Below are positions 1 through 5,511 of a stretch of DNA of 10,809 nucleotides, piece after piece. The translations under genes and the position numbers were made by a program. Each line of letters opens with the position of its first letter. The first letter of the stretch is position 1. Origin of the DNA: Flavobacteriales bacterium UBA5933 (GTDB lineage: Bacteria; Bacteroidota; Bacteroidia; Flavobacteriales; Weeksellaceae); assembly GCA_002430925.1 (NCBI GenBank), contig DJDD01000056.1, forward strand, positions 1-10,809. The letters are read 5' to 3'. The notes under the pieces are model-generated. The model made no database searches. It was not told the origin of the DNA and saw only the letters and a list, made by a program, of their open reading frames with translations.

Positions 1-24
1 CTTTTGAGACAGCCTCTTTATTTT
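1..24. terminator. Probable terminator arm cut by the window edge
   Basis: The sequence GAGACAGCCTCTTT (6-19) followed by ATTTT looks like the 3' arm and T-tail of an intrinsic terminator, read on the plus strand. The matching 5' arm (AAAGAGGCTGTCTC) would lie left of base 1 and is not visible. I recall hairpins with this arm sequence as common flavobacterial terminators, but that is memory, not a search. It lies 3' of the minus-strand Dabb gene that stops at 50, so a complete bidirectional hairpin would end that transcript as well as one entering from the left. Confidence 0.45.
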
Positions 25-49
25 GTTAAAAGTTATGAGTTTTTGCTAT

Positions 50-346
50 TTAGTCAGCATCATAGATAACTACTTTCTTAGCATATTTGTTTGGTCCATT
101 TAAAAACTCAACATGTTGTGGATGTTTTTGATAAGCTTGGAATTCGTCCATAGTTTCAAATGCTCCAAAAAGAGAGAAAGAATAAGTATCATCTACAACA
201 TCTCTTACAATATCAGCTGGAGTTCCTACGTGAAAAAATGCAGCTAAATTGATTTTTTCTAAATCTCTAACAGCAGTTTCAAATTCTTTATATTCAGCTT
301 CAGTTATATCGTCTTTTAACCAGAATAATACGTGATGTGCTAACAT
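50..346 (-). CDS. Dabb family (stress-responsive alpha/beta barrel) protein
   Basis: This 98-residue protein has the size and pattern of a single Dabb domain, the dimeric ferredoxin-like alpha/beta barrel first described in plant stress-responsive proteins. It opens with a beta strand MLAHHVLFWLK, followed by an acidic helix (about residues 14-31), a central strand around SFSLFGAFET (residues 56-65) and the helix-plus-HPQHVEF segment near residues 75-81 that is typical of the family. There is no signal peptide or membrane segment, so it should be cytoplasmic. Family members have varied or unknown roles, and no catalytic function can be assigned here. The gene is monocistronic as far as can be seen: the helicase upstream on the same strand is separated by a terminator (526-556). 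The ATG at 344-346 is the only sensible start; no Shine-Dalgarno-like sequence precedes it, only A-rich sequence, which is normal in Bacteroidota. Confidence 0.85.
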   Translation of the reverse strand: MLAHHVLFWLKDDITEAEYKEFETAVRDLEKINLAAFFHVGTPADIVRDVVDDTYSFSLFGAFETMDEFQAYQKHPQHVEFLNGPNKYAKKVVIYDAD

Positions 347-392
347 TATTTTTTGTTTTAAAAGTTTTTAATAAATTTTATGAAATAAACTT

Positions 393-450
393 ATTCAATT
401 GCTACATAAAAGTCAATAAACATTAAATTATGTATTATTTTCAATTGAAT
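393..450. repeat. 9-bp inverted repeat in the Dabb gene leader
   Basis: ATTCAATTG (393-401) is exactly matched as its reverse complement CAATTGAAT (442-450), with 40 bases between. Because CAATTG is itself palindromic, the pair can also be read as two direct copies of TTCAATTG (394-401 and 440-447). It lies between the candidate promoter and the ATG of the Dabb gene. It could be a paired operator or an mRNA stem, or chance in AT-rich DNA. Confidence 0.35.
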
Positions 451-459
451 CTTGTATAA

Positions 460-490
460 CAAATATAGCTTTTTCTTTTTGCTTAATCAC
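460..490 (-). promoter_or_regulatory. Candidate Bacteroidota-type promoter for the Dabb gene
   Basis: On the minus strand, 467-460 reads TATATTTG, a full match to the Bacteroidota -7 consensus TAnnTTTG. The -33 region is weak: a GTG in place of TTG lies 20 bases upstream (about 488-490). Transcription would start near 453-456, giving a leader of about 110 bases before the ATG at 346. Confidence 0.45.
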
Positions 491-525
491 TTTAAAATTT
501 CTTAATAAACCATAAATTTTATCAT

Positions 526-556
526 AAAAAAAAGCTTCTGATTGGAGCTTTTTTTT
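526..556 (-). terminator. Intrinsic terminator downstream of the helicase gene
   Basis: Eight A residues plus GCT (526-536) pair perfectly with AGC plus eight T residues (546-556). The stem can be extended inward by a T.G and a C-G pair, leaving a five-base loop. With A and T tracts on both sides it can work in either direction. It lies 43 bases past the helicase stop codon and before the Dabb gene on the same strand, so its likely job is to end the helicase transcript. Confidence 0.85.
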
Positions 557-599
557 ATTAATTTATTTTTGAATAAACTATAAACTATTTTTTTACAAA

Positions 600-1907
600 T
601 TAATAAGCAATTTGCATTTTAACCTTTTTCGTTTTTATTTTCTGACCATTTAATTTTTTTAAAATTTCAGGTACTTTTTTTCTGTTAATAGCTACATAAG
701 AAGTTGTATCTTTTACTTCAATTAGCCCAACATCGTTCTTTTCCAAGTTTCCTTTTTTGAATAAGAAACCAACAATATCAACTTTATTAACTTTGTCTTT
801 TTTACCTGCCGAAATGTAAATGGTTTGGTAAGGTGTTCTTTCAGGAACTTTATATGTTCCGTTTAAATTTTCTACCAATAAATTTTCTTTCACAAACGGG
901 AAATGTTCTTCGTTACTGATGATTAAGTAAACAAAACCTTTCGCATTCATACGAGCAGTTCTACCATTTCTATGAATAAATGCAGCTTCTTTTGGTGGCA
1001 ACTGATAGTGAATAATAGAATCAACCTCAGGAATATCTAATCCTCTAGCAGCTAAATCAGTAGTGATTAACACTCGAACCGAATCATTTCTGAATTTCAG
1101 TAAAGCTCTCTCACGTTCATCTTGCTCCATTCCACCATGAAAACTCTCTCTTGCAATTCCTTTTTCATGCAGTAAATTACTTATTCTATCCACAGCATCT
1201 CGGTGATTACAGAAAATAAGCATTCTTTTATTTCCTATTTTACAAATAAGGTTGAATAAAGTATCCAATTTTTCTTCAGAAATTGTATTTACCAATTTCA
1301 TTTGTAAATCAGGTTTTACCTCAATATTTTTTAAATAGCTAACAATCTTTTCATCTTGCAATCCAACAAAAGCAGGAATATCAACCATTTCTGTTGCAGA
1401 AGTTAAAATACGTTGTTTCAATCCAGAAAGTTGTTCTACAATAAAACTCATATCTTCTTGGAAACCTAATTCCAAAGCTTTATCAAACTCATCTAAAACC
1501 AATGTATTGACAGTAGAAGGATCAAAATTTTCATTACGTAAATGGTATGCAATTCTACCAGGAGTTCCAATTAACACAGCAGGAGCTTCTAATAAATTAT
1601 TTTGCTCTATTTTCGTATTATGTCCACCATAGCAACAAGAAACTTTATAATCTGTTTTCATCGATTTAAAAACAGTTTCTATTTGTAATGCTAATTCTCT
1701 AGCAGGAACCAAAATAAGACATTGTACGCCTTTTGCGTCGGGTTTTAAATCTCTAACGACAGGAAATAAAAAAGCCAATGTTTTTCCAGATCCTGTAGGA
1801 GATAATAACACTAAATCTCTTTCATTTTCAGACATTTTGAATGCAGATCTTTGCATTGCATTCATGTCCTTAATTCCTAAATTTTTATAAAGTAAATCCA
1901 TTTGCAT
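600..1907 (-). CDS. dbpA: DEAD-box RNA helicase, DbpA-like
   Basis: ATP-dependent RNA helicase of 435 residues. Superfamily 2 motifs appear in order: Q-motif glutamine at Q19, Walker A SPTGSGKT (36-43), Ia PAREL (68-72), GG (94-95), TPGR (115-118), motif II as DEFD instead of DEAD (139-142), SAT (170-172), IFCN (231-234), TTDLAARGLD (282-291) and HRNGRTAR (312-319). After the helicase core, residues about 360-432 form a lysine-rich RRM-like domain of the DbpA type. In E. coli that domain binds hairpin 92 of 23S rRNA and directs the helicase to late 50S ribosome assembly. A similar ribosome-assembly role is inferred here. It is cytoplasmic, with no signal peptide. The start could be the ATG at 1905-1907 or the one two codons later (1899-1901); either leaves the Q motif intact. 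It is transcribed divergently from the his cluster. The DbpA-type tail separates it from the RhlE and DeaD groups, though strict orthology was not tested. Confidence 0.88.
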   Translation of the reverse strand: MQMDLLYKNLGIKDMNAMQRSAFKMSENERDLVLLSPTGSGKTLAFLFPVVRDLKPDAKGVQCLILVPARELALQIETVFKSMKTDYKVSCCYGGHNTKIEQNNLLEAPAVLIGTPGRIAYHLRNENFDPSTVNTLVLDEFDKALELGFQEDMSFIVEQLSGLKQRILTSATEMVDIPAFVGLQDEKIVSYLKNIEVKPDLQMKLVNTISEEKLDTLFNLICKIGNKRMLIFCNHRDAVDRISNLLHEKGIARESFHGGMEQDERERALLKFRNDSVRVLITTDLAARGLDIPEVDSIIHYQLPPKEAAFIHRNGRTARMNAKGFVYLIISNEEHFPFVKENLLVENLNGTYKVPERTPYQTIYISAGKKDKVNKVDIVGFLFKKGNLEKNDVGLIEVKDTTSYVAINRKKVPEILKKLNGQKIKTKKVKMQIAY

Positions 1908-1911
1908 ACTG

Positions 1912-1944
1912 CAAAAATACTAACATTTTAGCGATAAATAACAA
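1912..1944 (-). promoter_or_regulatory. Candidate promoter of the helicase gene, very close to the ATG
   Basis: The minus strand at 1919-1912 reads TATTTTTG, which fits the Bacteroidota -7 element TAnnTTTG. A TTG (1944-1942) lies 22 bases further upstream as a possible -33 element, at the long end of the usual spacing. The -7 element ends only four bases before the first ATG, so transcription would begin at or near the start codon. Confidence 0.45.
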
Positions 1945-2002
1945 TATAAATAAGAATAGCTTGCAGAGAATCTTTTATACAAATAGCAGTATGTTTTTTA
2001 TT

Positions 2003-2080
2003 TGGGCAATCCCTTCGGGCCAGGCTTTACGTTGCAATCTTTTTCTAAAGAAAAAGGATTTCCACTACAATCCCTAACGC
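2003..2080. repeat. Structured, GC-richer intergenic block, probable dispersed flavobacterial repeat
   Basis: This block stands out from its AT-rich surroundings. It begins GGGCAATCCCTTCGGGCC, with a small CCC-TTC-GGG hairpin (2011-2019). It then has a strong imperfect hairpin in which AATCTTTTTCT (2036-2046) pairs with AGAAAAAGGATT (2049-2060) across a two-base turn with one bulged G, and ends ACAATCCCTAACGC. The heptamer CAATCCC occurs twice as a direct repeat (2007-2013 and 2068-2074). I recall very similar blocks (CCCTTCGGG ... ATCCCTAACGC) scattered between genes in flavobacterial genomes; a genome self-search would settle it. It lies between the divergent helicase and hisC genes and encodes no protein. 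Confidence 0.6.
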
Positions 2081-2121
2081 AAAAAGTAATTATAAAACAT
2101 AATACTTGAATACTAAACAAA

Positions 2122-3174
2122 ATGAAAACATTTAATATAGATAATATCATTCGTCCTAACATAAAAGCAATGAAAGCCTATTCATCTGCTCGTGATGAAT
2201 TTCAAGAAATTAGTAATGATTTTGTATTCTTAGATGCAAATGAAAATCCTTATGAAACAGGATTAAATCGTTATCCAGATCCATTTCAGCGAAATGTAAA
2301 AAACGAACTAAGTACAATTAAAAACTATCCAGCAAACCAAATTTTATTAGGAAATGGAAGTGATGAGGTTTTAGACTTAATTTTTCGTGCTTTTTGTGAA
2401 CCAAACCAAGATAATGTTATTGCGATTTCTCCTTCGTATGGAATGTACAGTGTTTTAGCAAATTTAAATGCAATAGAATACCGTAAATCTCTATTAAATG
2501 AGAATGATTTTCAACCTAATATCGAAGATATTTTCTCTAAAGTAAATGAATACACAAAAATGATTTTCCTATGTTCTCCTAATAATCCAACAGGAGAAAT
2601 AATTAAAAGAGAATATATTCTAGAAATCGTCAAACGCTTCAATGGTTTAGTAATAATAGATGAAGCTTATATTGATTTTTCTACAGAACCATCTTGGATA
2701 GAAGAAATTAAAAATTATCCAAATATTATTGTCATTCAAACTTTATCTAAGGCATTTGGTTTGGCAGGAATTCGTTTAGGTATTTTGTATGCAAGTCAAG
2801 AGATTATTGCTGTATTGAATAAAATAAAACCACCATATAACATCAATCAATTGACTCAACAAAAAGCATTAGAAATTTTAAAAGATTATGATAAAATAAA
2901 GTTGACTACACAAACAATTATTGATCAAAAACAACTTCTTGAAACAGCTTTAAAAGAAATAACTTTTATAGAAAAAATTTATCCAAGTGATGCCAATTTC
3001 ATTTTAATAAAAGTAGATGATGCTACAAAACGTTACAATGAATTAATTGAGAAAGGAATTGTTATCCGCAATCGAACAAATGACGATTTGTGTAAAAATT
3101 GTTTAAGAATAACAGTTGGTACAGAAGAGGAAAATGAGAAGCTTTTATCTGTGTTTAAGTTGTTAAGTGCTTAA
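2122..3174 (+). CDS. hisC: Histidinol-phosphate aminotransferase
   Basis: A PLP-dependent fold-type I aminotransferase of 350 residues, the usual HisC length. It converts imidazole acetol phosphate and glutamate to histidinol phosphate and 2-oxoglutarate in the cytoplasm. Recognisable landmarks are the ANENP segment (39-43), GNGSDE (77-82, PLP phosphate binding), SPNNPTGE (152-159, with the cofactor-ring asparagine), DEAYIDFS (180-187), the Schiff-base lysine K210 in the sequence TLSKAFGLAGIRLG, and the carboxylate-binding arginine R329 in CLRITVG. It is the first his gene seen on this strand; hisG and hisD, which commonly precede hisC in Bacteroidota clusters, are not upstream. No promoter matching TAnnTTTG at good spacing was found before it, and no histidine-rich leader peptide. 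The ATG at 2122 is preceded by A-rich sequence only. The next gene on this strand starts 57 bases downstream. Confidence 0.95.
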   Translation: MKTFNIDNIIRPNIKAMKAYSSARDEFQEISNDFVFLDANENPYETGLNRYPDPFQRNVKNELSTIKNYPANQILLGNGSDEVLDLIFRAFCEPNQDNVIAISPSYGMYSVLANLNAIEYRKSLLNENDFQPNIEDIFSKVNEYTKMIFLCSPNNPTGEIIKREYILEIVKRFNGLVIIDEAYIDFSTEPSWIEEIKNYPNIIVIQTLSKAFGLAGIRLGILYASQEIIAVLNKIKPPYNINQLTQQKALEILKDYDKIKLTTQTIIDQKQLLETALKEITFIEKIYPSDANFILIKVDDATKRYNELIEKGIVIRNRTNDDLCKNCLRITVGTEEENEKLLSVFKLLSA

Positions 3175-3201
3175 ATTATAAAGTTTTTTATGTTTTATGA
3201 T

Positions 3202-3220
3202 TAACTTAATGACAATAAAA
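3202..3220 (+). repeat. ACTTAATAACA-type intergenic repeat, copy 1
   Basis: TAACTTAATGACAATAAAA lies 11 bases before the ATG of the four-helix-bundle gene. It matches copy 2 (3586-3604) with one substitution and one inserted base, so the two copies form direct repeats on either side of that gene. Confidence 0.5.
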
Positions 3221-3231
3221 TATAAAAAAAT

Positions 3232-3588
3232 ATGGGTTTAGTATATGATTTAAATTTATGGAAAGAATCTCATCAATTAGTTTTAGATGTTTATAAAATA
3301 GTTGCTAATTTTCCTAAAGAAGAAATGTTTGCTTTATCCAATCAAATGAAAAGATGTGTAGTTTCAATTCCAGCAAATATTGTTGAAGGTTATAAAAAAC
3401 AAACAAAAGCTCATCAAATACATTTTTATAACATTTCAGATACATCTTTGGAAGAATTGAAATATTATTTTTTACTATCAAAAGATTTAAATTATATAAC
3501 AAGCCAACAATATAAAATATTAATTAATAAAAGTGAAGAAGTAGGAAAAATGATATCAGGATATATTAAACATATTCAAAACAAATAA
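3232..3588 (+). CDS. Four-helix-bundle protein (23S rRNA intervening-sequence / S23-like family)
   Basis: The 118-residue product matches the family named for proteins encoded in 23S rRNA intervening sequences. It starts with an aromatic/charged segment DLNLWKESHQLVLDVYKI (helix 1), then FPKEEMFALSNQMKRCVVSIPANIVEGYKK in the second region (about 28-56), which is the family's most conserved stretch. Two further helices follow (about 62-86 and 91-115). It is small, soluble and lacks catalytic motifs. Known structures of relatives form pentamers of helical bundles, and the function is not settled. It is on the same strand as the his genes, 57 bases after hisC and 41 before hisB, so it is probably co-transcribed. 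Nothing links it to histidine synthesis. Its flanks carry an imperfect direct repeat (3202-3220 and 3586-3604), which hints that it was inserted as a unit. Base composition is as AT-rich as its neighbours. Confidence 0.88.
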   Translation: MGLVYDLNLWKESHQLVLDVYKIVANFPKEEMFALSNQMKRCVVSIPANIVEGYKKQTKAHQIHFYNISDTSLEELKYYFLLSKDLNYITSQQYKILINKSEEVGKMISGYIKHIQNK

Positions 3589-3604
3589 CTTAATAACATA
3601 AAAA
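3586..3604 (+). repeat. ACTTAATAACA-type intergenic repeat, copy 2
   Basis: TAACTTAATAACATAAAAA begins at the stop codon of the four-helix-bundle gene. It repeats copy 1 upstream of that gene, and its 17 bases from 3588 match a segment before hisF (9487-9503) at 16 positions. The core ACTTAATAACAT also recurs exactly before hisH. Confidence 0.5.
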
Positions 3605-3624
3605 CTTCAACACATAATAACTTA
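3604..3624 (+). repeat. Inverted repeat flanking hisB, left arm
   Basis: The left arm starts ACTTCAACACATAAT and lies just before the hisB ATG. Its reverse complement recurs at 4761-4781, across the hisB stop codon, with 20 of 21 positions identical. Two arms about 1.1 kb apart in opposite orientation bracket exactly one gene. Confidence 0.6.
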
Positions 3625-3629
3625 TAAAA

Positions 3630-4763
3630 ATGAAAAAACTCCTATTTATAGATCGTGATGGAACAATGATATTAGAACCATCAGATTACCAAGTTGATAG
3701 TTTCGAAAAACTAGAATTCTATCCAGAAGCATTTACTTATTTAGGTAAAATTGCTAAAGAATTAGATTATGAATTAATCATGGTTACAAACCAAGATGGC
3801 TTGGGAACAGAAGCACATCCAGAAGAAAAATTTTGGCCTATTCAAAATTTTGTAATTAAAGCTTTTGAAAATGAAGGTGTAAAATTTGACGCAATATATA
3901 TTGATAAAACATTTGCCAAAGAAAATGCACCAACAAGAAAACCAAATACAGGCTTATTAACACAATATATCAATAATTCAGTTTACGATTTAGCAAAATC
4001 TTTTGTAATCGGAGATAGAATAACAGATGTTAAATTGGCTCAAAATCTTGGAGCAAAAGGAATTTTTATTGCGAACGATGAAGCATTGGGAGCAAATGAA
4101 ATTTCAAAAAATGATGATTTAAACGATACAATTGCATTAAAAACTACTTCTTGGAAAGAAATTTATGAATTTCTGAAATTAGAAAATAGAACTGCATCCA
4201 TCGAAAGAAATACCAATGAAACAAAGATTAAAATCGATTTGAATTTAGACGGAACAGGGAAATCAGATATTTCGACTGGAATTCATTTTTTTGATCATAT
4301 GTTAGACCAAATTGCTCGTCACGGACAAATGGATTTAAAGATAAAAGTGGATGGAGATTTAGAAGTAGATGAACATCATACAATAGAAGATACTGCAATT
4401 GCTCTTGGCGAAGTATTTTCATCGGCTTTAGGAAATAAATTGGGTATCGAACGTTATGGTTTCGCTTTACCAATGGACGATTGTTTAGCTCAAGTTGCTA
4501 TTGATTTTGGTGGAAGAAATTGGTTGGTTTGGGAAGCAGATTTTAATCGTGAAATGATTGGACAAATGCCAACAGAAATGTTTTATCATTTTTTCAAATC
4601 ATTTACTGATGGAGCAAAAGCTAATTTGAATATTAAAGCAGAAGGAATAAATGAGCATCATAAAATAGAAGCTATTTTTAAAGCTTTTGCTAAAGCGATA
4701 AAAGTTGCTGTAAAACGTGATCCAGATAAAATGATTTTACCAAGTACTAAGGGAGTGTTGTAA
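3630..4763 (+). CDS. hisB: Bifunctional histidinol-phosphatase / imidazoleglycerol-phosphate dehydratase
   Basis: This 377-residue fusion performs two cytoplasmic steps: dehydration of imidazole glycerol phosphate, and dephosphorylation of histidinol phosphate. The N-terminal HAD-type phosphatase (about 1-165) shows the nucleophile motif DRDGT (8-12), TNQ (53-55), the RKP lysine K104 and GDRITD (128-133). The C-terminal dehydratase (about 187-377) shows HFFDHMLDQIARHG (219-232), DEHHTIEDTA (247-256) and NEHHKIEA (341-348), the histidine/glutamate sites that bind the two metal ions. In E. coli HisB a Cys/His zinc loop lies just before RKP; here the segment is IDKTFAKENAPTRKP (91-105), with no Cys or His, so structural zinc is predicted absent. 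I believe this is common in Bacteroidota HisB rather than damage, since both active sites are intact. The gene follows the four-helix gene by 41 bases and is bracketed by an inverted repeat (3604-3624 and 4761-4781). Confidence 0.95.
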   Translation: MKKLLFIDRDGTMILEPSDYQVDSFEKLEFYPEAFTYLGKIAKELDYELIMVTNQDGLGTEAHPEEKFWPIQNFVIKAFENEGVKFDAIYIDKTFAKENAPTRKPNTGLLTQYINNSVYDLAKSFVIGDRITDVKLAQNLGAKGIFIANDEALGANEISKNDDLNDTIALKTTSWKEIYEFLKLENRTASIERNTNETKIKIDLNLDGTGKSDISTGIHFFDHMLDQIARHGQMDLKIKVDGDLEVDEHHTIEDTAIALGEVFSSALGNKLGIERYGFALPMDDCLAQVAIDFGGRNWLVWEADFNREMIGQMPTEMFYHFFKSFTDGAKANLNIKAEGINEHHKIEAIFKAFAKAIKVAVKRDPDKMILPSTKGVL

Positions 4764-4781
4764 GTGATTATGTGTTGAAGT
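4761..4781 (-). repeat. Inverted repeat flanking hisB, right arm
   Basis: This arm includes the hisB stop codon and GTGATTATGTGTTGAAGT (4764-4781). It is the reverse complement of the left arm at 3604-3624, with a single mismatch. The rest of the 109-base hisB-hisH gap carries four ACTTAA units (from 4812, 4832, 4840 and 4856). Confidence 0.6.
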
Positions 4782-4838
4782 TAATCAGTTTTTAAGTTTC
4801 TGAATAAAATTACTTAATCAAATAGATAACAACTTAAG

Positions 4839-4851
4839 TACTTAATAACAT
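4839..4851 (+). repeat. ACTTAATAACA-type intergenic repeat, copy 3
   Basis: TACTTAATAACAT lies 21 bases before the hisH ATG. Its ACTTAATAACAT core (4840-4851) is identical to copy 2 before hisB, and is followed by TTCAAC, a hexamer that also follows copy 2 a few bases later. Confidence 0.45.
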
Positions 4852-4872
4852 TTCAACTTAAAATTAGAAAAA

Positions 4873-5451
4873 ATGATTGCTATAATAAAATACAATGCAG
4901 GAAACACAAAATCAGTTCTGAATGCTGTAACAAGGTTAGGTTACGAAGCAGAAATAACAGATGATTTTGAAAAAATAAAAAATGCAGAAAAAGTTATTTT
5001 CCCTGGAGTAGGTCATGCTGCTTCAGCAATGAAATATCTAAAAGAAAGAGGATTAGATCAATTAATAAAAAATTTGAAGCAACCAACCTTAGGAATATGT
5101 TTAGGACAACAATTAATGTGTGAATTTTCTGAAGAAGGAAATACAGAATGTATAGGTATTTTTCCTGTACAAGTGAAATTATTTCCACCAATAGAAATTG
5201 TCCCTCAAATGGGTTGGAATAATATTTATGAATTAAAAAATTCTTTATTAAAGAATATAAATGATAATTCTGATATCTATTATGTCCATAGTTATTATTG
5301 TGAATTATCTGAATTCACAATTGCTAAAACAGATTATATTTTAGAATATTCTGCTGCATTGCAAAAAGATAATTTTTATGCTACACAGTTTCATCCCGAA
5401 AAATCTGCTGGAATAGGAGAACGTATTCTACAGAATTTCCTAAGTTTATAG
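4873..5451 (+). CDS. hisH: Imidazole glycerol phosphate synthase, glutaminase subunit
   Basis: A class I (triad) glutamine amidotransferase of 192 residues. It releases ammonia from glutamine and passes it to HisF for the formation of imidazole glycerol phosphate and AICAR. The catalytic triad is visible: nucleophile C76 in GICLGQQL (74-81), and H174 and E176 in TQFHPEKS (171-178). PGVG (44-47) is the conserved oxyanion-strand motif that responds to HisF binding. PQMGWN (111-116) and YYVHSYY (136-142) are further HisH signatures. Length is normal for the family. It follows hisB by 109 bases, a long gap rich in short repeats, and is separated from its partner hisF by the protease gene and hisA. 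No promoter was recognised in the gap. Confidence 0.95.
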   Translation: MIAIIKYNAGNTKSVLNAVTRLGYEAEITDDFEKIKNAEKVIFPGVGHAASAMKYLKERGLDQLIKNLKQPTLGICLGQQLMCEFSEEGNTECIGIFPVQVKLFPPIEIVPQMGWNNIYELKNSLLKNINDNSDIYYVHSYYCELSEFTIAKTDYILEYSAALQKDNFYATQFHPEKSAGIGERILQNFLSL

Positions 5452-5511
5452 AAGATAATAAATTATTTTTTTAATAGATTCTAAATAAACGATTGATATA
5501 AATTAACACAC

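Noticed and set aside
1986..1997. TATGTTTT as a plus-strand -7 promoter element for hisC
   Set aside because: The last consensus base is wrong, and the nearest TTG (1961-1963) is 26 bases upstream, outside normal spacing. The structured repeat would also lie between it and the gene.
2081..2121. Histidine attenuator or leader peptide before hisC
   Set aside because: No short open frame with a run of His codons and no terminator/antiterminator pair could be found ahead of hisC.
3314..3502. Minus-strand open frame of 62 codons inside the four-helix-bundle gene
   Set aside because: It is entirely antisense to a well-recognised protein, has no family resemblance, and is the kind of open frame AT-rich DNA gives by chance.
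4812..4861. ACTTAA units in the hisB-hisH gap as a CRISPR array
   Set aside because: Units are only 6-12 bases, irregularly spaced (20, 8 and 16 bases), with no long repeats, regular spacers or cas genes.
5452..5511. Terminator or promoter in the hisH-protease gap
   Set aside because: There is a T run (5465-5472) but no convincing stem before it, and no TAnnTTTG element. TAGAA/TTCTA ends pair only weakly.
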